DNA of 64,000 nucleotides, taken from positions 124,415 to 188,414 of the forward strand of contig CALJHX010000003.1 in assembly GCA_937770485.1 (NCBI GenBank), given 5' to 3'. The position numbers and the translations under genes are program-made. Positions 44,170 to 52,078 of the stretch are shown piece after piece (the first letter of the stretch is position 1; the number at the start of each line of letters is the position of its first letter). The notes below the pieces were generated by a model. The model made no database searches and had not been told where the DNA came from. It was given only the letters and a program-made list of their open reading frames with translations. The stretch is from an uncultured Verrucomicrobiae bacterium (GTDB taxonomy: Bacteria > Verrucomicrobiota > Verrucomicrobiia > Limisphaerales > UBA1096).

Positions 44170-46674
44170 ATGGCTGTTTATTTAACGGCATATTTCAGGA
44201 GAGTTGCGTGCTTGGCTGTGGTGGTTGGAGCTGCCTTGTTGGTTGGAGCTACGGCACAGGCCGATTTGACCGTCTCGGCTCCCGGTTGGGACGGTACGAA
44301 AGCCGGCAGCGTCACGCTTCACGGAGCCGATGCTCGTCTACAATTGCTCGTCACGGAGACCGATGGCGAAGGGCGCTTAACTGATCAAACTCGCGACGCC
44401 CATTTCACGGCCAAGCCAAGCGGCCTCGTGCGGATCACCGACGGGTTGGCGGAGCCGTTGGCCAACGGCAAGGGCTTCATTACCGCGACCACCCAAGCCG
44501 GCGGGACGGCCACGATTCCATTCGAGGTCAAGGCGGTCACTGCTGAAAAGCCGGTAAACTTCGCCAACTCGGTCGTGCCACTGTTCACCAAGCACGGCTG
44601 CAACGGTGGCGGTTGCCACGGGAAATCCAGCGGCCAGAACGGCTTCAAGTTGTCGCTGCTTGGTTTTGAGCCGCAGGAGGATTACGAGTATCTGCTTCGC
44701 GAAGCCCGTGGGCGGCGCATCTTTCCTGCCGCACCCGGGCGCAGCTTGTTGTTGCTCAAGGCATCGGGGCAGTTGCCGCACGGCGGCGGCTCCCGCATCG
44801 ATGCCGGTTCGTTTGATTACAGGATGCTCGTAAAATGGATTCAACAGGGGATGCCCTACGGTAAGCCGAGCGACCCTAAGCTTGAGTCGATCACAGTGCA
44901 TCCTGCCGAGCGCATCATGATACCAAGCGCCCGCCAGCAACTCGTCGTCCTTGCCAAGATGTCGGATGGCTCGGTTGAGGACATCACGCACTCCGCCGTG
45001 TACGAGGCGAACGACCGTGAGTATGCCGACGCGGACAACACCGGCTTGGTCACCGTTGGGAATCATCCCGGCGAGATCGCAGTGATGATTCGCTATCAGG
45101 ATAAGGCGACGGTGTTCCGCGCATCGATCCCGCTGGGCGCCCCGGTGGACAAGTTGCCGGAGAAGAAAAACTTTGTGGATAAGTTCATTTTCGCGAAGCT
45201 AAAAACGGTGGGGATGCCACCGTCGGAACTGGCATCAGACTCGACGTACCTTCGCCGGGTGATACTCGACATCGCCGGTCGCCTGCCAACTGTTGAGGAG
45301 GCTCAGGCGTTCCTCGCTGACACGTCGCCCGACAAGCGGGAAAAGAAAGTCGCGCGACTGCTGCGCGGTGAGGAGTACGCCGAATATTTTGCTAATAAGT
45401 GGTCGTCGTTGCTGAGGAACAAACGCGCCAACGGGGCGCAGTTGCGCACGACAATCGCCTTTTACGACTGGATCAAGGAGAGTTTTTACAGCAACAAGCC
45501 GTACGACCGCTTTGTGCGGGAGATCGTGGCGGCCTCGGGCGACATTGAACAAAGCCCGCCGTCCGCGTGGTTTAAACAGGTGAGTTCCCAGCAGGCGCAA
45601 ATGGAGGATACGGCGCAGTTATTCCTCGGCACGCGTTTGCAGTGCGCCCAGTGCCATCATCATCCGTACGAGAAATGGTCGCAGGACGATTATTATCGGT
45701 TCATGGCATTTTTCTCGCGTGTGGGCAAGGCGCCCTCCGGGAGGCCGAGCGAGGAGATCGTTTTTCACCGGGCCGGCGTGGCGGAGGTGACCAACAAAAA
45801 GACCAACAAAAAAGTGAAGCCAGCCGGGTTGGGCAGCGGCGAATTCAATATCGCCTCGGCCGATGATCCGCGTCATCGGTTGGTTGACTGGATGCGAGAG
45901 GATGAAAACCGTCTGTTTTCGAAAACGCTGGTGAACCGTTACTGGAAACATTTCTTCGGCCGGGGTCTGGTCGATCCTGAGGATGACTTCCGCTCGACCA
46001 ACCCGGCGACGCATCCAAAATTGCTCGATGCGCTGGCGGATCATTTCGAGCAGAGTGGCTACGACTTGAAGGAATTGGTGCGCGTCATTACCACCTCGAC
46101 AACGTATCAGCTCAGTTCCGTCCCAAACGAATATAACGGGAGGGACAAACATTACTACTCGCGCTTTCAGCCCAAGCGCCTGACAGCAGAAGTCCTCTTC
46201 GATTCATTGAACGATCTGATCCTGGCCCGGAGCAACTTCGGCGGCTTACCGGTCGGGACGCGTGCGGTTTGTCTGCCGGACAACAGTTACAACAGTGCCA
46301 ACTATTTCCTGAGCGTGTTCGGCCGGCCGGACTCGTCCAGCGCCTGCGAATGCGAACGCTCGCAGGAAGCCAGCCTCGCCCAAAGTCTGCACCTGTTTAA
46401 CGCGAAGAACATTCACGAACAGTTGGCTCACAAGGAAGGCCGCGCCGCGAAGCTCGCCGCTGACAAGGGACGGGATCACGCCGCGAAGATAAACAGCCTT
46501 TACTATCAGGCGTTTGCCCGGTTGCCGCGCAAGTCGGAAATTGACGTGGCGGTTGGTTATTTGAAACGCGAGACTGTTGATAAGGATGGCAAACCGACAG
46601 ATAAAACTAGGGAACGCTACGAGGATATTCTTTGGGCGCTGGTCAACACCAAGGAATTTCTTTTCAACCACTGA
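44170..46674 (+). CDS. DUF1549/DUF1553 planctomycete cytochrome protein
   Basis: About 834 residues from the ATG at 44170 (a GTG at 44104 lacks a following signal peptide in the right place). Signal peptide (LAVVVGAALLVGATAQA), an Ig-like domain (about 32-122), a heme-like C144-N-G-G-G-C-H site with CX4CH spacing, and GQNGFKLSLLGFEP. Then a second Ig-like segment, DUF1549 with CAQCHHHPYEKWSQDDYYRF near 515, and an uninterrupted DUF1553 (RFQPKRLTAEVLFDSLNDL; CECERSQEASLAQSLHLFN). It lacks the PA14-like insert of the 15066-18134 paralogue. The partner gene is the PPC-like protein that follows after 48 bases. Secreted; the reaction is unknown. Confidence 0.88.
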   Translation: MAVYLTAYFRRVACLAVVVGAALLVGATAQADLTVSAPGWDGTKAGSVTLHGADARLQLLVTETDGEGRLTDQTRDAHFTAKPSGLVRITDGLAEPLANGKGFITATTQAGGTATIPFEVKAVTAEKPVNFANSVVPLFTKHGCNGGGCHGKSSGQNGFKLSLLGFEPQEDYEYLLREARGRRIFPAAPGRSLLLLKASGQLPHGGGSRIDAGSFDYRMLVKWIQQGMPYGKPSDPKLESITVHPAERIMIPSARQQLVVLAKMSDGSVEDITHSAVYEANDREYADADNTGLVTVGNHPGEIAVMIRYQDKATVFRASIPLGAPVDKLPEKKNFVDKFIFAKLKTVGMPPSELASDSTYLRRVILDIAGRLPTVEEAQAFLADTSPDKREKKVARLLRGEEYAEYFANKWSSLLRNKRANGAQLRTTIAFYDWIKESFYSNKPYDRFVREIVAASGDIEQSPPSAWFKQVSSQQAQMEDTAQLFLGTRLQCAQCHHHPYEKWSQDDYYRFMAFFSRVGKAPSGRPSEEIVFHRAGVAEVTNKKTNKKVKPAGLGSGEFNIASADDPRHRLVDWMREDENRLFSKTLVNRYWKHFFGRGLVDPEDDFRSTNPATHPKLLDALADHFEQSGYDLKELVRVITTSTTYQLSSVPNEYNGRDKHYYSRFQPKRLTAEVLFDSLNDLILARSNFGGLPVGTRAVCLPDNSYNSANYFLSVFGRPDSSSACECERSQEASLAQSLHLFNAKNIHEQLAHKEGRAAKLAADKGRDHAAKINSLYYQAFARLPRKSEIDVAVGYLKRETVDKDGKPTDKTRERYEDILWALVNTKEFLFNH

Positions 46675-46722
46675 GGGACCGTTGAGTTGAATGCCTCCGC
46701 TTGGCCAAGCGTCGAAAACGGC

Positions 46723-48951
46723 ATGATTCATTTCTCATCATTCCGGCGACTTTGCGTCGGGTTGGTTTTTGGGTTCGCATTTAGCCAAGCGCTTGGCCAA
46801 TTGCCGACGGCCCGCATGACTGCGGTGTTCCCGCTGGGTTGCCAAATCGGCGAAGAGACCGAAGTGCAAGTTCATGGTGCCGACCTTGAGGGGGCGGCGG
46901 AGTTGATTTTTTCGCATCCGGGCATTACAGCGGAATTAACCAACGCCGCTGAACGAAAGTTCAAAGTTGGTGTGGCCGCAAATGTCCCAACCGGAGTGTA
47001 CGAGGTGAGGTTTGTCGGGGCGCTTGGTTTGTCCAACTCCCGCTTGTTTGCCGTTAGCACGCTGGATGAAAGTCGAAGCCCAAGCGGCAACACATCAATG
47101 AAAACCGCCGCGACCCTTGGTGATGATTCGGTTGTCAATGGCGTCTGCGAGGTAAGGCTGTCCTCGTGGTTTCAAGTTGAGGCAAAAAAAGGCCAACGAC
47201 TATTGTTGCGTATCTCAGCGAAGTCTCTCGATTCCCGAATGAGCCCTGTCATGTTGCTGCGAAGTGAAGTAGGGGAGCGCTTGGCAAGGACAAATGCTGA
47301 CGGCTTGATCGACTTCACGGCACCGGTGAATGGCAATTATCTCATTCAGGTTCACGATGCGATTTTCCGAGGCGGTACGGAATTATTTTTCCGTTTGGAG
47401 AACAGCAGCGGTGCGCATGTGGATTTTGTTTCACCACCGATAGTTCCCAGTTTTAGCAAGTCGGAGATCACTCTTTTTGGGAGAAATCTCCCCGGCTCAA
47501 AGCCAGCCGGTTTCAAGGCAGCCGATGGCCAGGCGCTTGAGCAACTGAGCGTGAAAATCAGCGAACTCACCCAGACAGGGCAACCGGGCGGCGTAGTGCT
47601 CCCGCCGGCTGCAATCGTGCTGGACGGGGGTGTTTTCCGCCTGCCCGGAAACAGTGCTGCGAGCAACCCGTTCTTTGTTGGTCTTCGCCCAGGCAACCCA
47701 CTCACGATGGAGCAGGGCGGTAACGACACAGCAGATCGAGCTCAGAGAATTCCAACTCCCGGCTTGGTTGCGGGAAGTTTTTATCCGGCTCGTGATGTCG
47801 ATTGTTTCATGTTTTTGATCAAAAAGAATGAAGTCTATTGGCTTGATGTTTTTTCGCAGCGATTGGGTTGCAGCACGAATCCATACGTCACTGCTCAGCT
47901 TGTGGGAGTTTCGAAAGACGGCAAGGAATCACCGGAAGCCGTCAAAGAGTTTTACGATTCAAAAGACAACCCAGGCGGGCGTGGATTCAATGTGTCCAAT
48001 CGCGATATGTCGTGGCGGTTTCAGGCCAAGGCTGAGGGCCACTGTCGCGTGATGCTGCGCGACTTGTTCAACCAGTCCACGGACGATCCATCGAGGGGCT
48101 ACGTGGTGGCTTTGCGTCGCGAGCGCCCCGGCTTCCGGTTGGTGGTTCACCCGCAAACGGTTGCGGCTGTATGGAAAAAAAACAAGATAATCGAACTAAT
48201 GGCAACGCACCTTCGCAAAGGGTCGACGCTGCCTGTAGAAATCATCGTCCTGCGCGAGGGTAACTTTACCGGGCCAATCACTATTACCGCTGAGGGTTTG
48301 CCGAAAGGGGTTGAGTTGCACCACTGCCGGGTCAAGGCCAACCAAAAAGCCATAACAGCGTTCCTTACAGCATCAGAGCCGGTGGCTTCATTCATCGGGG
48401 ACGTCCGCTTTGTAGGGAAGGCGATGGTCGGCGACCGGGAAGTGGAACAAGCGGCGTGGTCAACAGAAACAATTCACCGTGTCGGTGATTATGACAAGGA
48501 GGCAGTTTTTTCGCGCGTGGCCAAGGAGTGTGCATTGTCCATCAATGCGGAGGATGTAGAGCCGATTCAAGTGACAACCGTGGGCGATGTCCCGTTCACG
48601 GGATTCACCAACGGTAAGGTGAAAATCCCGCTCAAAGTTAAGCGTACTGGCGAGTACAATGAGAGCATCAAGTTAAAAGTATTCGGCATCTCCCAACTGG
48701 ACAAGTTGGGGGAACTGGAGGTGAAAAAGGATCAGGGCGAAGCCACGCTTGAAATTGACTTGGCCAAGTTCAAGGTGCCTGTCGGGCGGTACACGTTTCA
48801 CCTCGCCTCAACAGTCAAGGGGAAATACCAATACCCTCCACTGAACGGCAAAAAGACTGACAAAAAGAAGGATATTACTTATCAAATGTTCTCTCCGCCC
48901 ATCGTATTGGAGGTGGCAGCCGCTCTTAAACCGCTGCAAAAAGTGAAGTAA
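46723..48951 (+). CDS. Secreted pre-peptidase C-terminal (PPC)-like domain protein
   Basis: About 742 residues from the ATG at 46723. A signal peptide (LCVGLVFGFAFSQALG) is encoded partly by the iterated palindrome (46793). Beta-rich Ig/PPC-type domains follow: TAVFPLGCQIGEETEVQVHG, then SWFQVEAKKGQRLLLRISAK and NGNYLIQVHDAIFRGGTELFF, and AGSFYPARDVDCFMFLIKK. No catalytic residues are recognised. In PVC genomes this type of protein follows a DUF1549/1553 gene, as here, so both probably form one secreted module. The second half (TGPITITAEGLPKGVELH) resembles adhesion or matrix-binding modules. Confidence 0.75.
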   Translation: MIHFSSFRRLCVGLVFGFAFSQALGQLPTARMTAVFPLGCQIGEETEVQVHGADLEGAAELIFSHPGITAELTNAAERKFKVGVAANVPTGVYEVRFVGALGLSNSRLFAVSTLDESRSPSGNTSMKTAATLGDDSVVNGVCEVRLSSWFQVEAKKGQRLLLRISAKSLDSRMSPVMLLRSEVGERLARTNADGLIDFTAPVNGNYLIQVHDAIFRGGTELFFRLENSSGAHVDFVSPPIVPSFSKSEITLFGRNLPGSKPAGFKAADGQALEQLSVKISELTQTGQPGGVVLPPAAIVLDGGVFRLPGNSAASNPFFVGLRPGNPLTMEQGGNDTADRAQRIPTPGLVAGSFYPARDVDCFMFLIKKNEVYWLDVFSQRLGCSTNPYVTAQLVGVSKDGKESPEAVKEFYDSKDNPGGRGFNVSNRDMSWRFQAKAEGHCRVMLRDLFNQSTDDPSRGYVVALRRERPGFRLVVHPQTVAAVWKKNKIIELMATHLRKGSTLPVEIIVLREGNFTGPITITAEGLPKGVELHHCRVKANQKAITAFLTASEPVASFIGDVRFVGKAMVGDREVEQAAWSTETIHRVGDYDKEAVFSRVAKECALSINAEDVEPIQVTTVGDVPFTGFTNGKVKIPLKVKRTGEYNESIKLKVFGISQLDKLGELEVKKDQGEATLEIDLAKFKVPVGRYTFHLASTVKGKYQYPPLNGKKTDKKKDITYQMFSPPIVLEVAAALKPLQKVK

Positions 48952-49073
48952 AAGGACCGCTTACCGGCTTTCGCTTTTGGGGTGCCTGGTTCATTTAGTT
49001 GGCATGGTTTATGCCAAGATGCAGCGTAACTTTTGCTCGTCATTTGAGCCTTGTCAGGGCAGTCTTCAACTCC

Positions 49074-49427
49074 ATGAAGCTAATTCTTGATTCCCACAAT
49101 GTTGAACTCACCGAGGCAATTAAAGATCATGTGAGTGGCTGTGTTCACAAATTTGAACATATGAACCAAAGGGCATTGGAAGCCCGGGTGAATCTGGAGC
49201 GGGATCATGTTGGTCTCCCGGGGAACAAGTACAAATGCACCATGCATCTCTATTTCAAGGGGACGGATATGTTTGCAGAGGATCAAGAAAGTGACCTGTA
49301 TGCAGCCATTGATTTGGTGACCAAAAAAGTTCAGCAGCAACTGCGGAAACGTCACGGTAAAACAATCACAAGACATCATGCGGGGGCGGCAATAGCCAAG
49401 CAGACAAGACAGTTGGCGGATGTATAA
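49074..49427 (+). CDS. hpf: Ribosome hibernation-promoting factor
   Basis: About 117 residues from the ATG at 49074; earlier starts give a tail not seen in the family. It has the HPF/RaiA pattern MKLILDSHNVELTEAIKDHV, ARVNLERDHVGLPGNKYKC and EDQESDLYAAIDLVTKKVQQ, with a basic C-terminus (LRKRHGKTITRHH). It is the short form, without the C-terminal dimerisation domain of long HPF. It binds the 30S decoding region in stationary phase and silences ribosomes. Confidence 0.92.
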   Translation: MKLILDSHNVELTEAIKDHVSGCVHKFEHMNQRALEARVNLERDHVGLPGNKYKCTMHLYFKGTDMFAEDQESDLYAAIDLVTKKVQQQLRKRHGKTITRHHAGAAIAKQTRQLADV

Positions 49428-49471
49428 TTGACATTTGGATCTACAATTCACCACAAGTTGAAGCTCGTTGA

Positions 49472-50725
49472 ATGATTCTTCAGTCACGCGCGATCTGGGC
49501 GAGCAAAGGGAATCTCATTGCAGATGGGGCGGTTCGGATTAGGGGCGAGCGGATTGCAGAGGTGGGGGCTCGAGTTGACATGGCTCCCGAAGCGGGTGAG
49601 CCTGTGGCTGATCTTGGGAACTCGATAATCTTCCCGGCATTTGTAAACGCTCACTGCCATCTCGATTATTCTGGGTTGGCCGGCGGGTTGTCTCCAGGCA
49701 CATCATTTGCCGACTGGCTGGCTCAGATCGTGTCGATCAAGAAGTCGTTAACGCATGATGATCATGAGGTCGCTTGGCTTGCCGGTGCTGATATGTTGAT
49801 GAGTACGGGTTGCGGGACGGTGGCAAATATCGAATCAGTGCCGGGAATGTATGCACGCATGGCATCCCAGACTCCCCTTCTAGTTTGTCCGTTTATCGAG
49901 CTCATAGCTTATCATTCTGAAGATGAAATTGCTGCGATTGACCTGGCCCAGAATGAGTTGATGGCGAATGAGCCACTTGCGTTAAAGGTGGGAGTTTCTC
50001 CTCACGCACCGTACACCATGACGCCGGAAGGGTTAAAAGCGCTTGCTATATTTGCGGATGAAAATTTGTTGCCATTGAGCATCCACTTGGCCGAGTCGGA
50101 TGATGAATGGGATATGTTTGTCGATGGAGCCGGACCACTTTACGACACGATGAGTTCCCTGGGCAGGGTAATGGGTGACTGTGGCAAGGGCACACCTGTG
50201 CAGCACTTGGCCAAGGCGGCTGGGTTCTCAAAGAAAACATTGGTTGTTCACGCCAACAGGTTGATCAACGCCGATATCGAAATGCTGCAGAGAGTGGGGG
50301 CCGATGTGGTTCATTGCCCTAGAAGTCACGCTTGGTTTGGTCACGCCAATTTCGACTGTGATCGCTTGGCCAAAGCCGGGGTGAATATCTGCATTGGAAC
50401 AGACAGTTTGGCCAGCACAGGCGGAGAGACGGCGTTGATTGGGCTGAACATGTTCGCTGAAATGCAGGAACTCAGCCGAAACCATCCGGAGTTGCCTTGC
50501 GAGGATTTGCTGCAAATGGCAACAGAAAATGGTGCGACGGCGCTGGGTTTGGGGGATGAAATTGGGGTGTTGAAGGAAGGCTTGATTGCGAACATGGCCG
50601 TAATTCCTTACAACGACTCAGTGTTAAGTGTGCCAGAGGCGATCGTTCATCATAGGCGTCCTGTATCAATGTTGATGATTCAGGGTAAGCGCGTTTTTTC
50701 AGGTATAGATTCAATTGTGGATTGA
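49472..50725 (+). CDS. Amidohydrolase family metal-dependent deaminase/hydrolase
   Basis: 417 residues with the amidohydrolase metal site: FVNAHCHLDYSG near 60 (HxH), VSPHAPYTMT near 175, HLAESDDEW near 205, HANRLI near 262, CPRSHAWFGH near 278 and IGTDSLAST near 305 (catalytic Asp). The layout matches the ATZ/TRZ-like group of nucleoside and cytosine deaminases. Aminodeoxyfutalosine deaminase of futalosine-type menaquinone synthesis is a plausible function, but no other mqn gene is visible. It has two palindrome copies in frame (50207 and 50366). It is 45 bases downstream of hpf. Confidence 0.82.
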   Translation: MILQSRAIWASKGNLIADGAVRIRGERIAEVGARVDMAPEAGEPVADLGNSIIFPAFVNAHCHLDYSGLAGGLSPGTSFADWLAQIVSIKKSLTHDDHEVAWLAGADMLMSTGCGTVANIESVPGMYARMASQTPLLVCPFIELIAYHSEDEIAAIDLAQNELMANEPLALKVGVSPHAPYTMTPEGLKALAIFADENLLPLSIHLAESDDEWDMFVDGAGPLYDTMSSLGRVMGDCGKGTPVQHLAKAAGFSKKTLVVHANRLINADIEMLQRVGADVVHCPRSHAWFGHANFDCDRLAKAGVNICIGTDSLASTGGETALIGLNMFAEMQELSRNHPELPCEDLLQMATENGATALGLGDEIGVLKEGLIANMAVIPYNDSVLSVPEAIVHHRRPVSMLMIQGKRVFSGIDSIVD

Positions 50726-50776
50726 CTGTGTGTCGAATGTTTAGAAACCTCCCGCGCACTTTGGCGCTTTCTTGAG

Positions 50777-51877
50777 ATGTCAGTTTTAAAAATAAAAGAT
50801 CCGGAATCTTGCAAATACGACCTAATTTCGTTGGGTGAGATCATGTTGCGACTGGATCCTGGGCATACCCGGGTTCGAACTACACGCAGATTTGATGTGT
50901 GGGAAGGTGGAGGGGAATATAATGTAGCGCGAGGGCTGAGACGATGTTTTGGATTGCGAACCGGGATCATTACGGCTTTTGCTGATAACGAAATCGGAAG
51001 ATTGCTGGAGGATTTTATCCTGCAGGGCGGGGTTGACGTCTCGTTGATCAACTGGATTCCCTATGACGGCATAGGGAAGACCGTCCGAAATGGATTAAAC
51101 TTTACAGAGCGCGGTTTTGGTATTCGCGGTGCGTTGGGCGTGTCCGATCGTGGCTCAACAGCTGCATCACAAATCAAACCAGCTGATTTTGACTGGGAGG
51201 ATATTTTTAAAAACCAGGGTGTCCGTTGGTTTCATACAGGCGGCATCTTTGCGGGGCTCTCCGAGTCCACCGCAGAAACGGTAATAGCCGCGGTCAAGGC
51301 AGCCAGAAAATATGGGACAGTTGTATCATATGACCTTAATTACCGACCCTCACTATGGAAAAGTATCGGAGGGAAGAAGAAAGCACAGGAAGTGAATCGT
51401 GAGATTGCAAAATATGTGGATGTGATGATTGGCAATGAAGAGGATTTTACAGCTTGTCTGGGTTTTGAGGTTGAGGGTCTCGATGATAACATCTCGTCAA
51501 TTGATGTTGAAAAATTCAAGGCAATGATCGGTGCAGTTGTTCTTGAATATCCGGATCTAAGAGTTATTGCAAGCACCCTCCGAACTGTGAGTTCAGCAAC
51601 TGTTAACGATTGGAGTGCCGTTTGCTGGGCTGCAGGCCGTTTTTTTGAAGGCGTCTATCATCCCCAGTTGGAGATTTTTGACAGAGTCGGTGGTGGGGAC
51701 AGTTTCGCCTCTGGTTTGATCTATGGTCTTTTAAAAACCGGTGATCCCGCTAAAGCGGTTAATTATGGTGTTGCCCACGGAGCGTTGGCTATGACAACCC
51801 CCGGAGACACCTCCATGGCCTCTGTTGCTGAAGTGGAGAAAATTATGGAAGGGGGAGGGGCTAGAGTTGTTCGTTAA
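50777..51877 (+). CDS. PfkB-family sugar kinase (2-dehydro-3-deoxygluconokinase-like)
   Basis: 366 residues. An N-terminal substrate part (YDLISLGEIMLRLDPGH; GGEYNVARGLRRCFG) is followed by VSYDLNYRPSLWKS, GNEEDFTACLGF and the PfkB signature DRVGGGDSFASGLIYGLL near 315, with the catalytic Asp. The DLNYRPSLW block is typical of KdgK, which phosphorylates 2-keto-3-deoxygluconate in uronate breakdown. This would link well with uronate release by the CE15 and iduronate-sulfatase-like enzymes. Fructokinase or another sugar kinase remains possible. Confidence 0.85.
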   Translation: MSVLKIKDPESCKYDLISLGEIMLRLDPGHTRVRTTRRFDVWEGGGEYNVARGLRRCFGLRTGIITAFADNEIGRLLEDFILQGGVDVSLINWIPYDGIGKTVRNGLNFTERGFGIRGALGVSDRGSTAASQIKPADFDWEDIFKNQGVRWFHTGGIFAGLSESTAETVIAAVKAARKYGTVVSYDLNYRPSLWKSIGGKKKAQEVNREIAKYVDVMIGNEEDFTACLGFEVEGLDDNISSIDVEKFKAMIGAVVLEYPDLRVIASTLRTVSSATVNDWSAVCWAAGRFFEGVYHPQLEIFDRVGGGDSFASGLIYGLLKTGDPAKAVNYGVAHGALAMTTPGDTSMASVAEVEKIMEGGGARVVR

Positions 51878-52078
51878 CTCTTCCTAAAAAAAAATCTTAA
51901 CGCGCGCTGTTGTACAGTGAATAACTGATTCCCGGAATTATCTGAGCCCGCGAAGGCGGGGATGAAATTCTTTGCTGGAGAGTTGATAGTCCGTATTGCC
52001 GTCATCGACAAATGTGTCAGTCATTAAACAGTCGGAAAAAACATACTTAAAATTGAGGGTTTTTTTTTGCTCCACCCT

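Noticed and set aside
51947-51960. Hairpin CCCGC-GAAG-GCGGG between convergent kinase and rapA genes
   Set aside because: Short stem and no T-run on either side, so it is not convincing as a terminator.
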